Shown here piece after piece: positions 38,816 to 46,808 of a stretch of 64,000 nucleotides of DNA. The notes under the pieces were generated by a model. The model was not told the DNA's origin. It saw only the letters and a program-made list of their open reading frames with translations, and did not search any database. A program made the position numbers and the translations under genes. Position 1 is the first letter of the stretch. Each line of letters begins with the position of its first letter. Source of the DNA: Candidatus Saganbacteria bacterium (GTDB taxonomy: Bacteria; Margulisbacteria; WOR-1; O2-12-FULL-45-9); NCBI GenBank assembly GCA_016932255.1, contig JAFGDE010000008.1, forward strand, positions 62,001 through 126,000, given 5' to 3'.

Positions 38816-39995
38816 TTCCTACACACTCGCCAGCTTCTGCCTGATTGACCTTGACCCTGATCAGTTGTCCAATATCCGAACTTTTCCCTTTATACCTGAC
38901 CTTAATAAAGTTGTCCGTCAACCCGACATTCTTCTGTTCAACTAGGATAGCTAACTCCTGGCCCAGGAACTTAGAAGCGAACTTTTGTCTTAACTGGCGA
39001 TCAAGGGCCAGTAGTTCGTTCTTTCTTGCCTTGATCGTCTTCGGATCAACTTGTCCCTTCATTGCAGCTGCTGGAGTGCCCGGCCTTTTTGAGTAGGGGA
39101 AAACGTGCAAGCGGCTAAGACCAGCCTCTTTTATGATCTTAAAAGTATTGCGAAAAGCGGTCTCTGTTTCGCCAGGCAGACCGGCGATCACATCCGTTGA
39201 GATGCCGCAGTCCGGAACGAGCCGTCTGATCAGCCCGATTAAAAGCAAATATTCCTCTGCGGTGTAGCGGCGCTTCATCCGCCGCAGCAGGCCGTTGTCG
39301 CCGGTTTGCAGCGGCACGTGAAAATAATGGCAGGCTTTGGGCTCGCGAGCCACGGTCTTGATCAGCTTTTCCGTCAGGTACATTGGTTCGATCGAGGAGA
39401 GGCGCAATCTTATTAGTTTCTTGAGGGACGTGAGGCGAGGGACGAGGGACCCCAGATCGTGTTGGTAAGCGCCCAGATTGATCCCTGTCAGGACGATCTC
39501 CCTGGCCCCGGCGTCAAGTAGAACTTTGGCTTCATTGATCACCTGTTCCTGCGGCCTGCTTTTGACCGGGCCGCGGGCGTAAGGCACGATGCAGTAGGCG
39601 CAGAAATTGTTGCAGCCGTCCTCGATCATTAGATTTTCTCTGATCTTAGGTTCTGGATTCTGGGTGCTAGGTTCTAGGGAGGGAGAGGGGATGGGTTTGA
39701 TTCTGGGAGAAAGTTCAGCCAATTCATTCGGGCAGAGGCGGGCATAACAACCCGTAACGATTATCTCGGCTTTTGGATTCCGGCGCAGGGCCGTTCTGAT
39801 CATCTGTCTGGACCGTCTGTCCGCGTCGCTTGTTACCGTGCAGGTGTTGATGACGTATACGTCTGCTTTGTCAGAGAAAGTCGTTAGTTGTAAGTTGTTA
39901 GTCGTAAGTTGCGCTATTAGCTGAGAGGTTTGGTATTGGTTGGCCCGACAGCCGACAGTATAATAAGCGATCTTGCGTTTACTGTTCGAGCTCAT
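38796..39995 (-). CDS. mtaB: MiaB-like radical SAM tRNA methylthiotransferase
   Basis: YTVGCRANQYQTSQL; INTCTVTSDADRRSRQMIR; EDGCNNFCAYCIVPYARG; TDVIAGLPGET. Confidence 0.93.
   Translation of the reverse strand: MSSNSKRKIAYYTVGCRANQYQTSQLIAQLTTNNLQLTTFSDKADVYVINTCTVTSDADRRSRQMIRTALRRNPKAEIIVTGCYARLCPNELAELSPRIKPIPSPSLEPSTQNPEPKIRENLMIEDGCNNFCAYCIVPYARGPVKSRPQEQVINEAKVLLDAGAREIVLTGINLGAYQHDLGSLVPRLTSLKKLIRLRLSSIEPMYLTEKLIKTVAREPKACHYFHVPLQTGDNGLLRRMKRRYTAEEYLLLIGLIRRLVPDCGISTDVIAGLPGETETAFRNTFKIIKEAGLSRLHVFPYSKRPGTPAAAMKGQVDPKTIKARKNELLALDRQLRQKFASKFLGQELAILVEQKNVGLTDNFIKVRYKGKSSDIGQLIRVKVNQAEAGECVGMRVDSR
39423..39453 (+). repeat. Heptamer array GAGGGAC-type inside mtaB
   Basis: GAGGGAC GTGAGGC GAGGGAC GAGGGAC CCC. 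Confidence 0.85.
39648..39682 (+). repeat. Heptamer array GGTTCTR-type inside mtaB
   Basis: AGGTTCT GGATTCT GGGTGCT AGGTTCT AGGGAGG. Confidence 0.85.
39879..39911 (+). repeat. Heptamer array AGTYGTN-type inside mtaB
   Basis: AGTCGTT AGTTGTA AGTTGTT AGTCGTA AGTTG. Confidence 0.85.
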
Positions 39996-40740
39996 AGCTG
40001 ATCATGGACAGGATGGCTAAACCGGCAGTCTCGGTCCTGAGGATGCGCTGTCCCAGGCTGATCGGCGTGAACCCGTTCTTTTTGGCCTGGTCGACTTCAG
40101 CTTGCGAGAAACCGCCTTCCGGGCCGATGATGACCATGATGGAGGGGTTTTTGGGTTCTGGGTTCTGGGTATTGGGTTCTAGGTTCTGGGCCTGCCTGCC
40201 GGTCAGGCAGGTTCTAGGTCCTAGGATTTTTTTAAGAGTAAGTTCCTTCTCTAATTCCCAGGGGATGAGGCAGAGATCAAAGTCTTTTGATATTGTGAGA
40301 ACGCCCTCGAACTTGGTCAGCGGATCGATCTGCGGCACGGTGGCCCGGCCGGACTGCTCGGCTGCCTCTTTGGCGATCTTGTGCCAGCGGTCAAGCTTCT
40401 CCCCCTTAGCCACGGTCCGCTCGGAAAGCACCGGGATGATACGGGCTGCGCCCAGTTCAGTGCATTTCTGGACAATTAAGTCCATCTTCCTGCCTTTGGG
40501 CAGACATTGGGCGATAGTTATTTGGGTTCTAGGTTCTGGGTTCTGGGCCCTGGACCCGGTGATCTCACAAGTAACTTTATCTTTGCTCATCGAAGATATC
40601 TTTGCCTGATAGGCCGTTCCGCTGCCGTCGAGCAGCTTAAGCTCAGCGCCGGGCTTTAAGCGCAGCACATGGATGATCTGATGCGCGTCTGAGCCGGTTA
40701 TTTCCGGTATTTGTTCCTTGCTGACAAAGAACCTATGCAT
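39979..40740 (-). CDS. rsmE: 16S rRNA (uracil1498-N3)-methyltransferase
   Basis: [10 protein letters not shown]...[21 protein letters not shown]-type start; [47 protein letters not shown]. Confidence 0.92.
   Translation of the reverse strand: MHRFFVSKEQIPEITGSDAHQIIHVLRLKPGAELKLLDGSGTAYQAKISSMSKDKVTCEITGSRAQNPEPRTQITIAQCLPKGRKMDLIVQKCTELGAARIIPVLSERTVAKGEKLDRWHKIAKEAAEQSGRATVPQIDPLTKFEGVLTISKDFDLCLIPWELEKELTLKKILGPRTCLTGRQAQNLEPNTQNPEPKNPSIMVIIGPEGGFSQAEVDQAKKNGFTPISLGQRILRTETAGLAILSMISYELEQ
40152..40225 (+). repeat. Heptamer array GGTTCTR interrupted by palindrome CCTGCCTGCCGGTCAGGCAGG, inside rsmE
   Basis: GGGTTCT GGGTTCT GGGTATT GGGTTCT AGGTTCT GG [palindrome 40191-40211] TTCTAGGTCCTAGG. 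Confidence 0.85.
40522..40553 (+). repeat. Second heptamer array GGTTCTR inside rsmE
   Basis: GGGTTCT AGGTTCT GGGTTCT GGGCCCT GG. Confidence 0.85.
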
Positions 40741-41809
40741 TTTTGTATTGCTTGAGCAGATCGGCCTGTTTTTTCGAGAGTTTAGTCGGTATCTCGACCT
40801 CGACCAGGACAAAGAGATTGCCGCGGTCGCGGCTGCCCAGGTGCGGCATGCCTTTGCCTTTAAGACGGAATTTGGTGTTAGGCTGGGTGCCGGCGGGTAT
40901 CTTCAGGGTGGTTGCCCCGTCAAGGGTAGGGACTTGGATCTCATCGCCCAGGACCGCCTGGATGAATGAGATCTTGGTCCGGAAGTAGATGTGTTCGCCT
41001 TCGCGATTAAAGAACGGGTGCGGATCGACCTGGATAAAGATGTAAAGATCGCCAGGCGGCGCGCCGATGCCGCCCGCATCCCCTGCGCCGGCCACGCGGA
41101 CGCGAAAACCTGAGTCAATGCCGGCCGGTATCTTTGCCTTGATGGTATGCTTTTTCTTTTGCCGGCCCTCGCCCTGGCAGGCAGGGCAGGGGTTTTCGAT
41201 AATCTGTCCGCTGCCGCGGCAGGCGGAGCAGGGCATTACCCTGGTAAAACTGCCGAGTATTGTGCGCTGGCTCTGTTTGACCTGGCCTGTGCCGTTGCAT
41301 GTTTCGCAGCGTTTTGGCTTGGTCCCTGGTTTTGCTCCAGAGCCGCCGCAGGTCTCGCAGCCGACAAAGTGGACCAGCAAGATCTCTTTTTCAATGCCTT
41401 TGGCCGCGTCTTGCAGGCTGATCCTCAGATCATATCTCAAGTCCGCGCCGCGCTGCGGCCCGGCCTGGCGGCCGCGCGATCCACCGAAGAACATGTCAAA
41501 GATGTCGCCGAACTCGCCGAAGTTCTCAAAGCCGCGGAACCCTCCGCCGCCGAAATCAAAGCCCTCAAACCCGGCGCCGCTGGGCCCGCCGGCGCTGCCG
41601 TAATAATCATACTGGGAGCGCTTGTTGGGGTCGGAGAGGACCTGGTAGGCTTCGTTGATCTCCTTGAACTTGTCCTCAGCGCCGGCATCCTTGTTAACAT
41701 CAGGATGATACTGGCGGGCAAGTTTCCGGTATGCGCGCTTGATCTGATCCGCCGAGGCGCTCTTGTTCACACCCAGCGTTTCGTAATAATCTCGCTTGCC
41801 CTTGGGCAT
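40733..41809 (-). CDS. dnaJ: Chaperone DnaJ
   Basis: [34 protein letters not shown]; four CxxCxGxG-type zinc repeats. Confidence 0.96.
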   Translation of the reverse strand: MPKGKRDYYETLGVNKSASADQIKRAYRKLARQYHPDVNKDAGAEDKFKEINEAYQVLSDPNKRSQYDYYGSAGGPSGAGFEGFDFGGGGFRGFENFGEFGDIFDMFFGGSRGRQAGPQRGADLRYDLRISLQDAAKGIEKEILLVHFVGCETCGGSGAKPGTKPKRCETCNGTGQVKQSQRTILGSFTRVMPCSACRGSGQIIENPCPACQGEGRQKKKHTIKAKIPAGIDSGFRVRVAGAGDAGGIGAPPGDLYIFIQVDPHPFFNREGEHIYFRTKISFIQAVLGDEIQVPTLDGATTLKIPAGTQPNTKFRLKGKGMPHLGSRDRGNLFVLVEVEIPTKLSKKQADLLKQYKNA

Positions 41810-43705
41810 TTATTTCTTCTCGTCCTTGACCTCTTCAGCGTCAACGGTCTTGTCGTCGCCGCCCTGGGCCGTGCCCTGCTGTTGCTGCTGTTCTGGACCG
41901 CCCGCGGCCTGATAGATCTTGGATGATATGGCGTAGACCTCTTTCTGCAAAGCTTCGCTGGCCTGTTTGATCTTGTCGGAATCAGTGCCTTCAAGCGCTT
42001 GCCTGACCTCGGCAATAGACTTCTGGACCTTATCCTTATCCGCCTGGTCGATCTTGTCGCCCGCGTCCTTGATGGTCTTTTCCGCGGTGTAGGCCAGGCC
42101 GTCGGCCTGGTTCCTGATCTCGGCTGATTCCTTGCGCTTTTTATCTTCAGCCGAATGGGCTTCGGCCTCTTTCTGCATCTTATCGATCTCTTCTTTGGAC
42201 AGGCCGGAAGAAGCGGTGATGGTTATCTTCTGCTCCTTGTTAGTGCCTTTGTCCCTGGCCTTAACGTGCAGGATGCCATTGGCGTCGATATCAAAGGTGA
42301 CCTCGATCTGCGGGATACCTCTGGTCGCCGGCGGAATACCGTCGAGGTGGAACCGGCCCAGGGTCCGGTTATCAGCGGCCATGGGCCGCTCGCCCTGCAG
42401 CACATGCACTTCGACCGAGGGCTGTCCGTCCGCCGCGGTGGAAAAGACCTGGCTTTTGGTTGTTGGAATGGTCGTGTTCCTTTCGATCAGCGGGGTCATC
42501 ACGCTGCCCAGGGTCTCAATGCCCAGCGTCAGCGGCGTGACATCGAGCAGGACCATTTCCTTGACCTCACCGGCCAGGACGCCGCCCTGGATGGCTGCGC
42601 CGATGGCCACGACCTCGTCAGGGTTAACGCCTTTGTGCGGCTCCTTGCCGAAAAAGTTCTTGACAGTTTCCTGGACCTTGGGCATGCGGGTCTGACCGCC
42701 GACCAGGATGACCTCATCGATCTGCTTATTATCTACGCCCGCGTCCTTCATGGCCTGTTTGCAGGGGCCCAGCGTTCGCTCGACCAGGTCGGCGGTCAGC
42801 TGTTCCAGTTTGGCCCGCGTCAGCTTCATGACCAGATGTTTTGGGCCGTTCTGGTCGGCTGTGATAAAGGGCAGGTTGATCTCAGTTTCGGTTACGGTCG
42901 AGAGCTCGCATTTGGCCTTTTCCGAGGCCTCTTTGAGCCGCTGCATGGCCATGCGGTCCTTGGCCAGGTCAACGCCCTGGTCCTTTTTGAACTCCTCGGC
43001 CAGCCAGTGGATGATCTTCTGGTCGAAATCATCGCCGCCCAGGTGAGTGTCGCCGTTGGTCGCCAGGACCTCGATCGAGTTCTCCATGATATCAAGTATA
43101 GAGATATCAAAAGTTCCGCCGCCCAGGTCAAAGACAGCCACTTTTTCTTCTTTTTTCTTGCCCAGGCCGTAGGCCAGGGAAGCGGCGGTCGGCTCGTTAA
43201 TGATGCGCACGACTTCGAGTCCTGCAATGGTGCCCGCGTCCTTGGTCGCCTGGCGCTGGGAGTCATTGAAATAAGCCGGCACGGTGATAACGGCTTTCTT
43301 GACGCTTTCGCCCAGATAGTCCTCAGCCGCCTGCTTCATTTTCTGCAGGACCATGGCTGAGATCTCCGGCGGCGAATATGACTTATCACCGATCTGGATC
43401 TTGGCCTCGCCCTTGCCGCCCTCACTCACCTGAAAGGGCACATACTTCAATTCCTGCTGGACTTCCTTGAACAGCCGGCCGATGAAGCGCTTGGCCGAGA
43501 AAACAGTATTTGTTGGATTGGTCACGGCCTGTCTCTTGGCTACGGTCCCAACGGAGCGTGAGCCGTCCTTTAAGAAAGATACGACCGACGGGGTCGTGCG
43601 GCCGCCTTCCGGGTTGGGTATAACGGTCGGCTCGCCTCCCATCATCACCGCGACACAGCTGTTAGTGGTACCTAGATCGATCCCGATTATTTTTTCTTGA
43701 GCCAT
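41810..43705 (-). CDS. dnaK: Chaperone DnaK
   Basis: [31 protein letters not shown]-terminal substrate-binding domain. Confidence 0.98.
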   Translation of the reverse strand: MAQEKIIGIDLGTTNSCVAVMMGGEPTVIPNPEGGRTTPSVVSFLKDGSRSVGTVAKRQAVTNPTNTVFSAKRFIGRLFKEVQQELKYVPFQVSEGGKGEAKIQIGDKSYSPPEISAMVLQKMKQAAEDYLGESVKKAVITVPAYFNDSQRQATKDAGTIAGLEVVRIINEPTAASLAYGLGKKKEEKVAVFDLGGGTFDISILDIMENSIEVLATNGDTHLGGDDFDQKIIHWLAEEFKKDQGVDLAKDRMAMQRLKEASEKAKCELSTVTETEINLPFITADQNGPKHLVMKLTRAKLEQLTADLVERTLGPCKQAMKDAGVDNKQIDEVILVGGQTRMPKVQETVKNFFGKEPHKGVNPDEVVAIGAAIQGGVLAGEVKEMVLLDVTPLTLGIETLGSVMTPLIERNTTIPTTKSQVFSTAADGQPSVEVHVLQGERPMAADNRTLGRFHLDGIPPATRGIPQIEVTFDIDANGILHVKARDKGTNKEQKITITASSGLSKEEIDKMQKEAEAHSAEDKKRKESAEIRNQADGLAYTAEKTIKDAGDKIDQADKDKVQKSIAEVRQALEGTDSDKIKQASEALQKEVYAISSKIYQAAGGPEQQQQQGTAQGGDDKTVDAEEVKDEKK

Positions 43706-43744
43706 TTTCTTACCTCCCGTGAATATTTATCTGTATTCTGCCTA

Positions 43745-43853
43745 AGATCATCAGAATACCAGAGGATCAGAGCGAGAAGATCAGACGATCAGAGTATCAG
43801 ATATTCTGACCCTCTGGTATTCTCGCTCTGGTTTTCTGATCCTCTGATACTCT
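43745..43853. repeat. Inverted pair of period-8 arrays (NNNYCAGA) between dnaK and grpE
   Basis: ATACCAGA GGATCAGA GCGAGA AGATCAGA CGATCAGA GTATCAGA / reverse arm. Confidence 0.85.
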
Positions 43854-43867
43854 TAAACATAAAAAGA

Positions 43868-44392
43868 TCACTTTTTCTTACTAACAATAACCATTGAAGG
43901 ACGTATTACTCTCCCGTGGAGAGTATAGCCCTTCTGTGCCTCTTCTATAATAATGCCTTCCGGGCCGTCGTGTTCCTGCTGCATGATCGCTTCATGGACG
44001 TTGGGGTCATAAGCCTGGCCCAGGGCAGGGATCTCGGCCACGCCGTGCTTTTTCAGCGCATCCTCGAACTGCTTCTTGACCAGGGCCAGGCCTTTGAGCA
44101 TCTCTTCTCCTGCCTGCATCTTCTCGGCTGCCTCGGTCGCCCGGTTAAAACCGTCCAGCACCGGCAAAAGTTCCGCGACAATGCCTTCGTTGGCGAACTG
44201 GACGAACTGTTCGCGCTCCATGGCCGATCTTTTCTTGTAGTTATCAAAATCAGCCAGGCAGCGAAGGTACTTGTTCTTGGTCTCCTCCAGCTGTTCCTTT
44301 AAGAGGGTTGTTTCTTTCTTGTCCGGCGGCAGCTCTTTCTTGACCGCCTGCATCTCTTCGTGCTTTTTCGCGGATTTCTTCTTGTCCGTCAC
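43868..44392 (-). CDS. grpE: Nucleotide exchange factor GrpE
   Basis: KNKYLRCLADFDNYKKRSAMEREQF; VHEAIMQQEHDGPEGIIIEEAQKGYTLHGRVIRPSMVIVS. Confidence 0.96.
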   Translation of the reverse strand: MTDKKKSAKKHEEMQAVKKELPPDKKETTLLKEQLEETKNKYLRCLADFDNYKKRSAMEREQFVQFANEGIVAELLPVLDGFNRATEAAEKMQAGEEMLKGLALVKKQFEDALKKHGVAEIPALGQAYDPNVHEAIMQQEHDGPEGIIIEEAQKGYTLHGRVIRPSMVIVSKKK

Positions 44393-45142
44393 TTAGAAAT
44401 CTCCAGATAGGACACGGGACAGCTCTTTGGCCACGCAATCGATAAGCGAAGCGGCCTTGCTGTAGTACATGCGGGTCGGTCCGATGATGCTGATGCCGCC
44501 GACAGGCTTGTCGTTGACCTCAAAAGACCTGACCACAACACTGCATTCCCGGATTGGCTTGAACCTGTTCTCGGAACCGATCTTGATGTTGATCGGCTCG
44601 CCCTCAGCTGAGTATTCCTCGACCAGTTCGGTCAGGGTTTCTTCCTCTTCCAGCAGTTCCAGGATCTTTTCCATCTGGGCCAGGTTCCTGAACTCAGGCT
44701 GATGGAGCAGGTTGGATGTGCCGGCTGAATAGATGCGCTGGTGCGTGCCGTGGCTGATGACCACGGTGGTGTAGTCCAGGGTATGGGAGAGCAGCTTAGC
44801 GGTCTGGTGCAGGACCTCGTCAACGCTGTGATGCAGGCTGCGGTAGGTGCTGCTGATCAGGTCGGCTTCGCGCTGGGTTGGCTGCAGGGCCTTCATCAGC
44901 CGGTCAACATAGAAGCGGTAACCTGCGTCGGTCGGGATGCGGCCGGCGGAGGTGTGCGGCTGCATGATCAGGCCAGCTTCTTCCAGGTCGGCCATTTCGT
45001 TCCTGATGGTGGCGGGAGAGAGTTCAGGCAGGTGCTTGCGCGACAGGTTGCGCGAGCCCACCGGCTCGGCAGTGTGCTGGTAATCGCGGACGATAGCGCC
45101 CAGGATCTTCTGTTTTCTTTCGTCGAGGTCGTGGCCGGTCAT
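44393..45142 (-). CDS. hrcA: Heat-inducible transcription repressor HrcA
   Basis: KILGAIVRDYQHTAEPVGSRNL; SPATIRNEMADLEEAGLIMQPHTSAGRIPTDAGYRFYVD. Confidence 0.96.
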   Translation of the reverse strand: MTGHDLDERKQKILGAIVRDYQHTAEPVGSRNLSRKHLPELSPATIRNEMADLEEAGLIMQPHTSAGRIPTDAGYRFYVDRLMKALQPTQREADLISSTYRSLHHSVDEVLHQTAKLLSHTLDYTTVVISHGTHQRIYSAGTSNLLHQPEFRNLAQMEKILELLEEEETLTELVEEYSAEGEPINIKIGSENRFKPIRECSVVVRSFEVNDKPVGGISIIGPTRMYYSKAASLIDCVAKELSRVLSGDF

Positions 45143-45146
45143 AATA

Positions 45147-45173
45147 TTAGCACTCTCGCTCCTTGAGTGCTAA
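45147..45173 (-). promoter_or_regulatory. CIRCE operator of the hrcA operon
   Basis: TTAGCACTC-N9-GAGTGCTAA, exact match to the CIRCE consensus, 5 bp from hrcA start. Confidence 0.95.
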
Positions 45174-45207
45174 GTATAGCAGTTGCGGCCGGGGGCTGTC
45201 AAGGGGG

Positions 45208-46770
45208 CTAACGGGCCACGGTCAGCATGCCGGTGCCCACTGTCCTGCCTTCGGCGTTGATCTGGATGCGGTAGACGCCGGGCGCGACCAGATGGTCGAA
45301 CAGGTCGGTGCCGTCATAGAGGATCTTGGTGACCGCGTCCCTGGTCAGGCTGGTCTGCAGGGTCTTTTTGATCTGGCCGGTGATCGACATCAGGTGGATG
45401 GTCACCGGGCCGGAAAAGCCGTTCTGCGGGGTCAGCTGGATGACCGCGGGATTGGCCGGGGTGATGTTCTTGTTGGGCGAGGGCAGGGCGACCACATCGC
45501 GTTTGGGCGTTGAACTGCCGCCGCCTCCGCCGGAATAACGTTCGATGACAGTGAACGTGGTCGAGGCCAGGCCGCCGTCGCCGTTGATCAGCCGCAGGTC
45601 CCAGGCGCCGGTGGTCGCGGTCAATGAGAGATGCAGGTTGACGATCAGTTGCGCAGCGCTGACCCAGCTGGTCGAGATGCTGTCCGCGCCGCCGCTAACA
45701 CTGGCGGCTGAGACCGTGACCGTGGCTGAAGGCAGGAAATTGGTCCCGTTCAAAGTGAAGCTGCTGTCGTAGCCTTGGTACTTTGAGGCCGGGCCGGCAG
45801 AGATCGTCGGATCGGTCACTCTTTTCAATGATGTCCCGGCCGCTCCGGCGGCCCAGCCATTGTACTGATCGCTGAAAAAGACGCTGTTAATTGCCTGGGT
45901 CGTTTCATTGGTCGCGCTCCAGTTCAGGCCGGCGTTGGTCGTGCTGAGCAATGTGCCGCTGCTGCCCGCGGCAACGCCGTTGCCGGCATCATAAAAGGCG
46001 ACTGCTTGCAGGTCACTGCCGGTACCGCTGGTCTGCAGCGTCCAGTTGGTCCCGCTGTTGGTCGTGGCCATGATAACGCCGCCGGCGCCGACCGCCCAGC
46101 CGTTATTCTGGTCGATAAAATTAAGGTCATTAAGCGTGCTGCCGGTCAGGCCGGCGGCCTGCTGGGACCAGTTGGTCCCGCCATTGGTGGTGCGGTAGAT
46201 CAAACCGTTCTCTCCGGCCACCCAGCCGGTGTCTGCGGAGATGAACTGGACACTCTTAAAGTCGGCGGTGGTGTCTAGGCCAACTACGCATGAGTTCCAG
46301 GTGCTGCCGCCGTCAGTGGTCTTATAGACCGGGATGAACGAGCCGGCGGTGGTGTCGCAGGTGACCCAGCCGGTGTCGTCGGAAATAAAAAAGATGTCGG
46401 TGATCCGGTCCGCGTTGGGGAAAGAGGTCAGCGACGACCAGTTCTCGCCGCTATCGGTCGTCTTGAGGATCAGGCCGTCAGAACCGCTGGACCCGGCGGC
46501 ATAGCCGACGCCGGCTGACGGGCAGTGGACCGCGTTCATGCTGAAGGTCAGGCCCGAGGGGCTTTTACTGGCCCAGGAAACACCGCTGTTGCTGGTCTTG
46601 ATGATCAGCTGGTCGCTGCCAACAGCCAGGCCGGTCATCTGGTCGAAAAAATAAAGTCCGTTGATCTCAGCGCTGGTCCCTGACGTCTGGGTTTGCCAGA
46701 ATGTCGCGGCCTGAGCTGAGTTCAGGCCAAGCGCGAACAATAGTAAAAGTAAAAAGATCTTTCTATTCAT
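45208..46770 (-). CDS. Secreted Ycf48/BNR-type beta-propeller with C-terminal FlgD-Ig-like domain
   Basis: Signal peptide; repeats DTGWVAGENGLIYRTTNGGTNWSQQ; C-terminal DHLVAPGVYRIQINAEGRTVGTGMLTVAR. Confidence 0.8.
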   Translation of the reverse strand: MNRKIFLLLLLFALGLNSAQAATFWQTQTSGTSAEINGLYFFDQMTGLAVGSDQLIIKTSNSGVSWASKSPSGLTFSMNAVHCPSAGVGYAAGSSGSDGLILKTTDSGENWSSLTSFPNADRITDIFFISDDTGWVTCDTTAGSFIPVYKTTDGGSTWNSCVVGLDTTADFKSVQFISADTGWVAGENGLIYRTTNGGTNWSQQAAGLTGSTLNDLNFIDQNNGWAVGAGGVIMATTNSGTNWTLQTSGTGSDLQAVAFYDAGNGVAAGSSGTLLSTTNAGLNWSATNETTQAINSVFFSDQYNGWAAGAAGTSLKRVTDPTISAGPASKYQGYDSSFTLNGTNFLPSATVTVSAASVSGGADSISTSWVSAAQLIVNLHLSLTATTGAWDLRLINGDGGLASTTFTVIERYSGGGGGSSTPKRDVVALPSPNKNITPANPAVIQLTPQNGFSGPVTIHLMSITGQIKKTLQTSLTRDAVTKILYDGTDLFDHLVAPGVYRIQINAEGRTVGTGMLTVAR

Positions 46771-46808
46771 ATTTTTATTATATCAAATATCCGCCCTGGA
46801 TATCTGGC

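Noticed and set aside
41147-41926. 259-aa plus-strand ORF over dnaJ/dnaK
   Set aside because: Antisense to certain chaperone genes.
42155-43360. 401-aa plus-strand ORF across dnaK
   Set aside because: Antisense to an unambiguous dnaK; product of GC-rich codon bias in the opposite frame.
24065-43853. CRISPR array interpretation of the octamer repeats
   Set aside because: Units are 8 bp with no spacers of 25-40 bp and no cas genes in the window.
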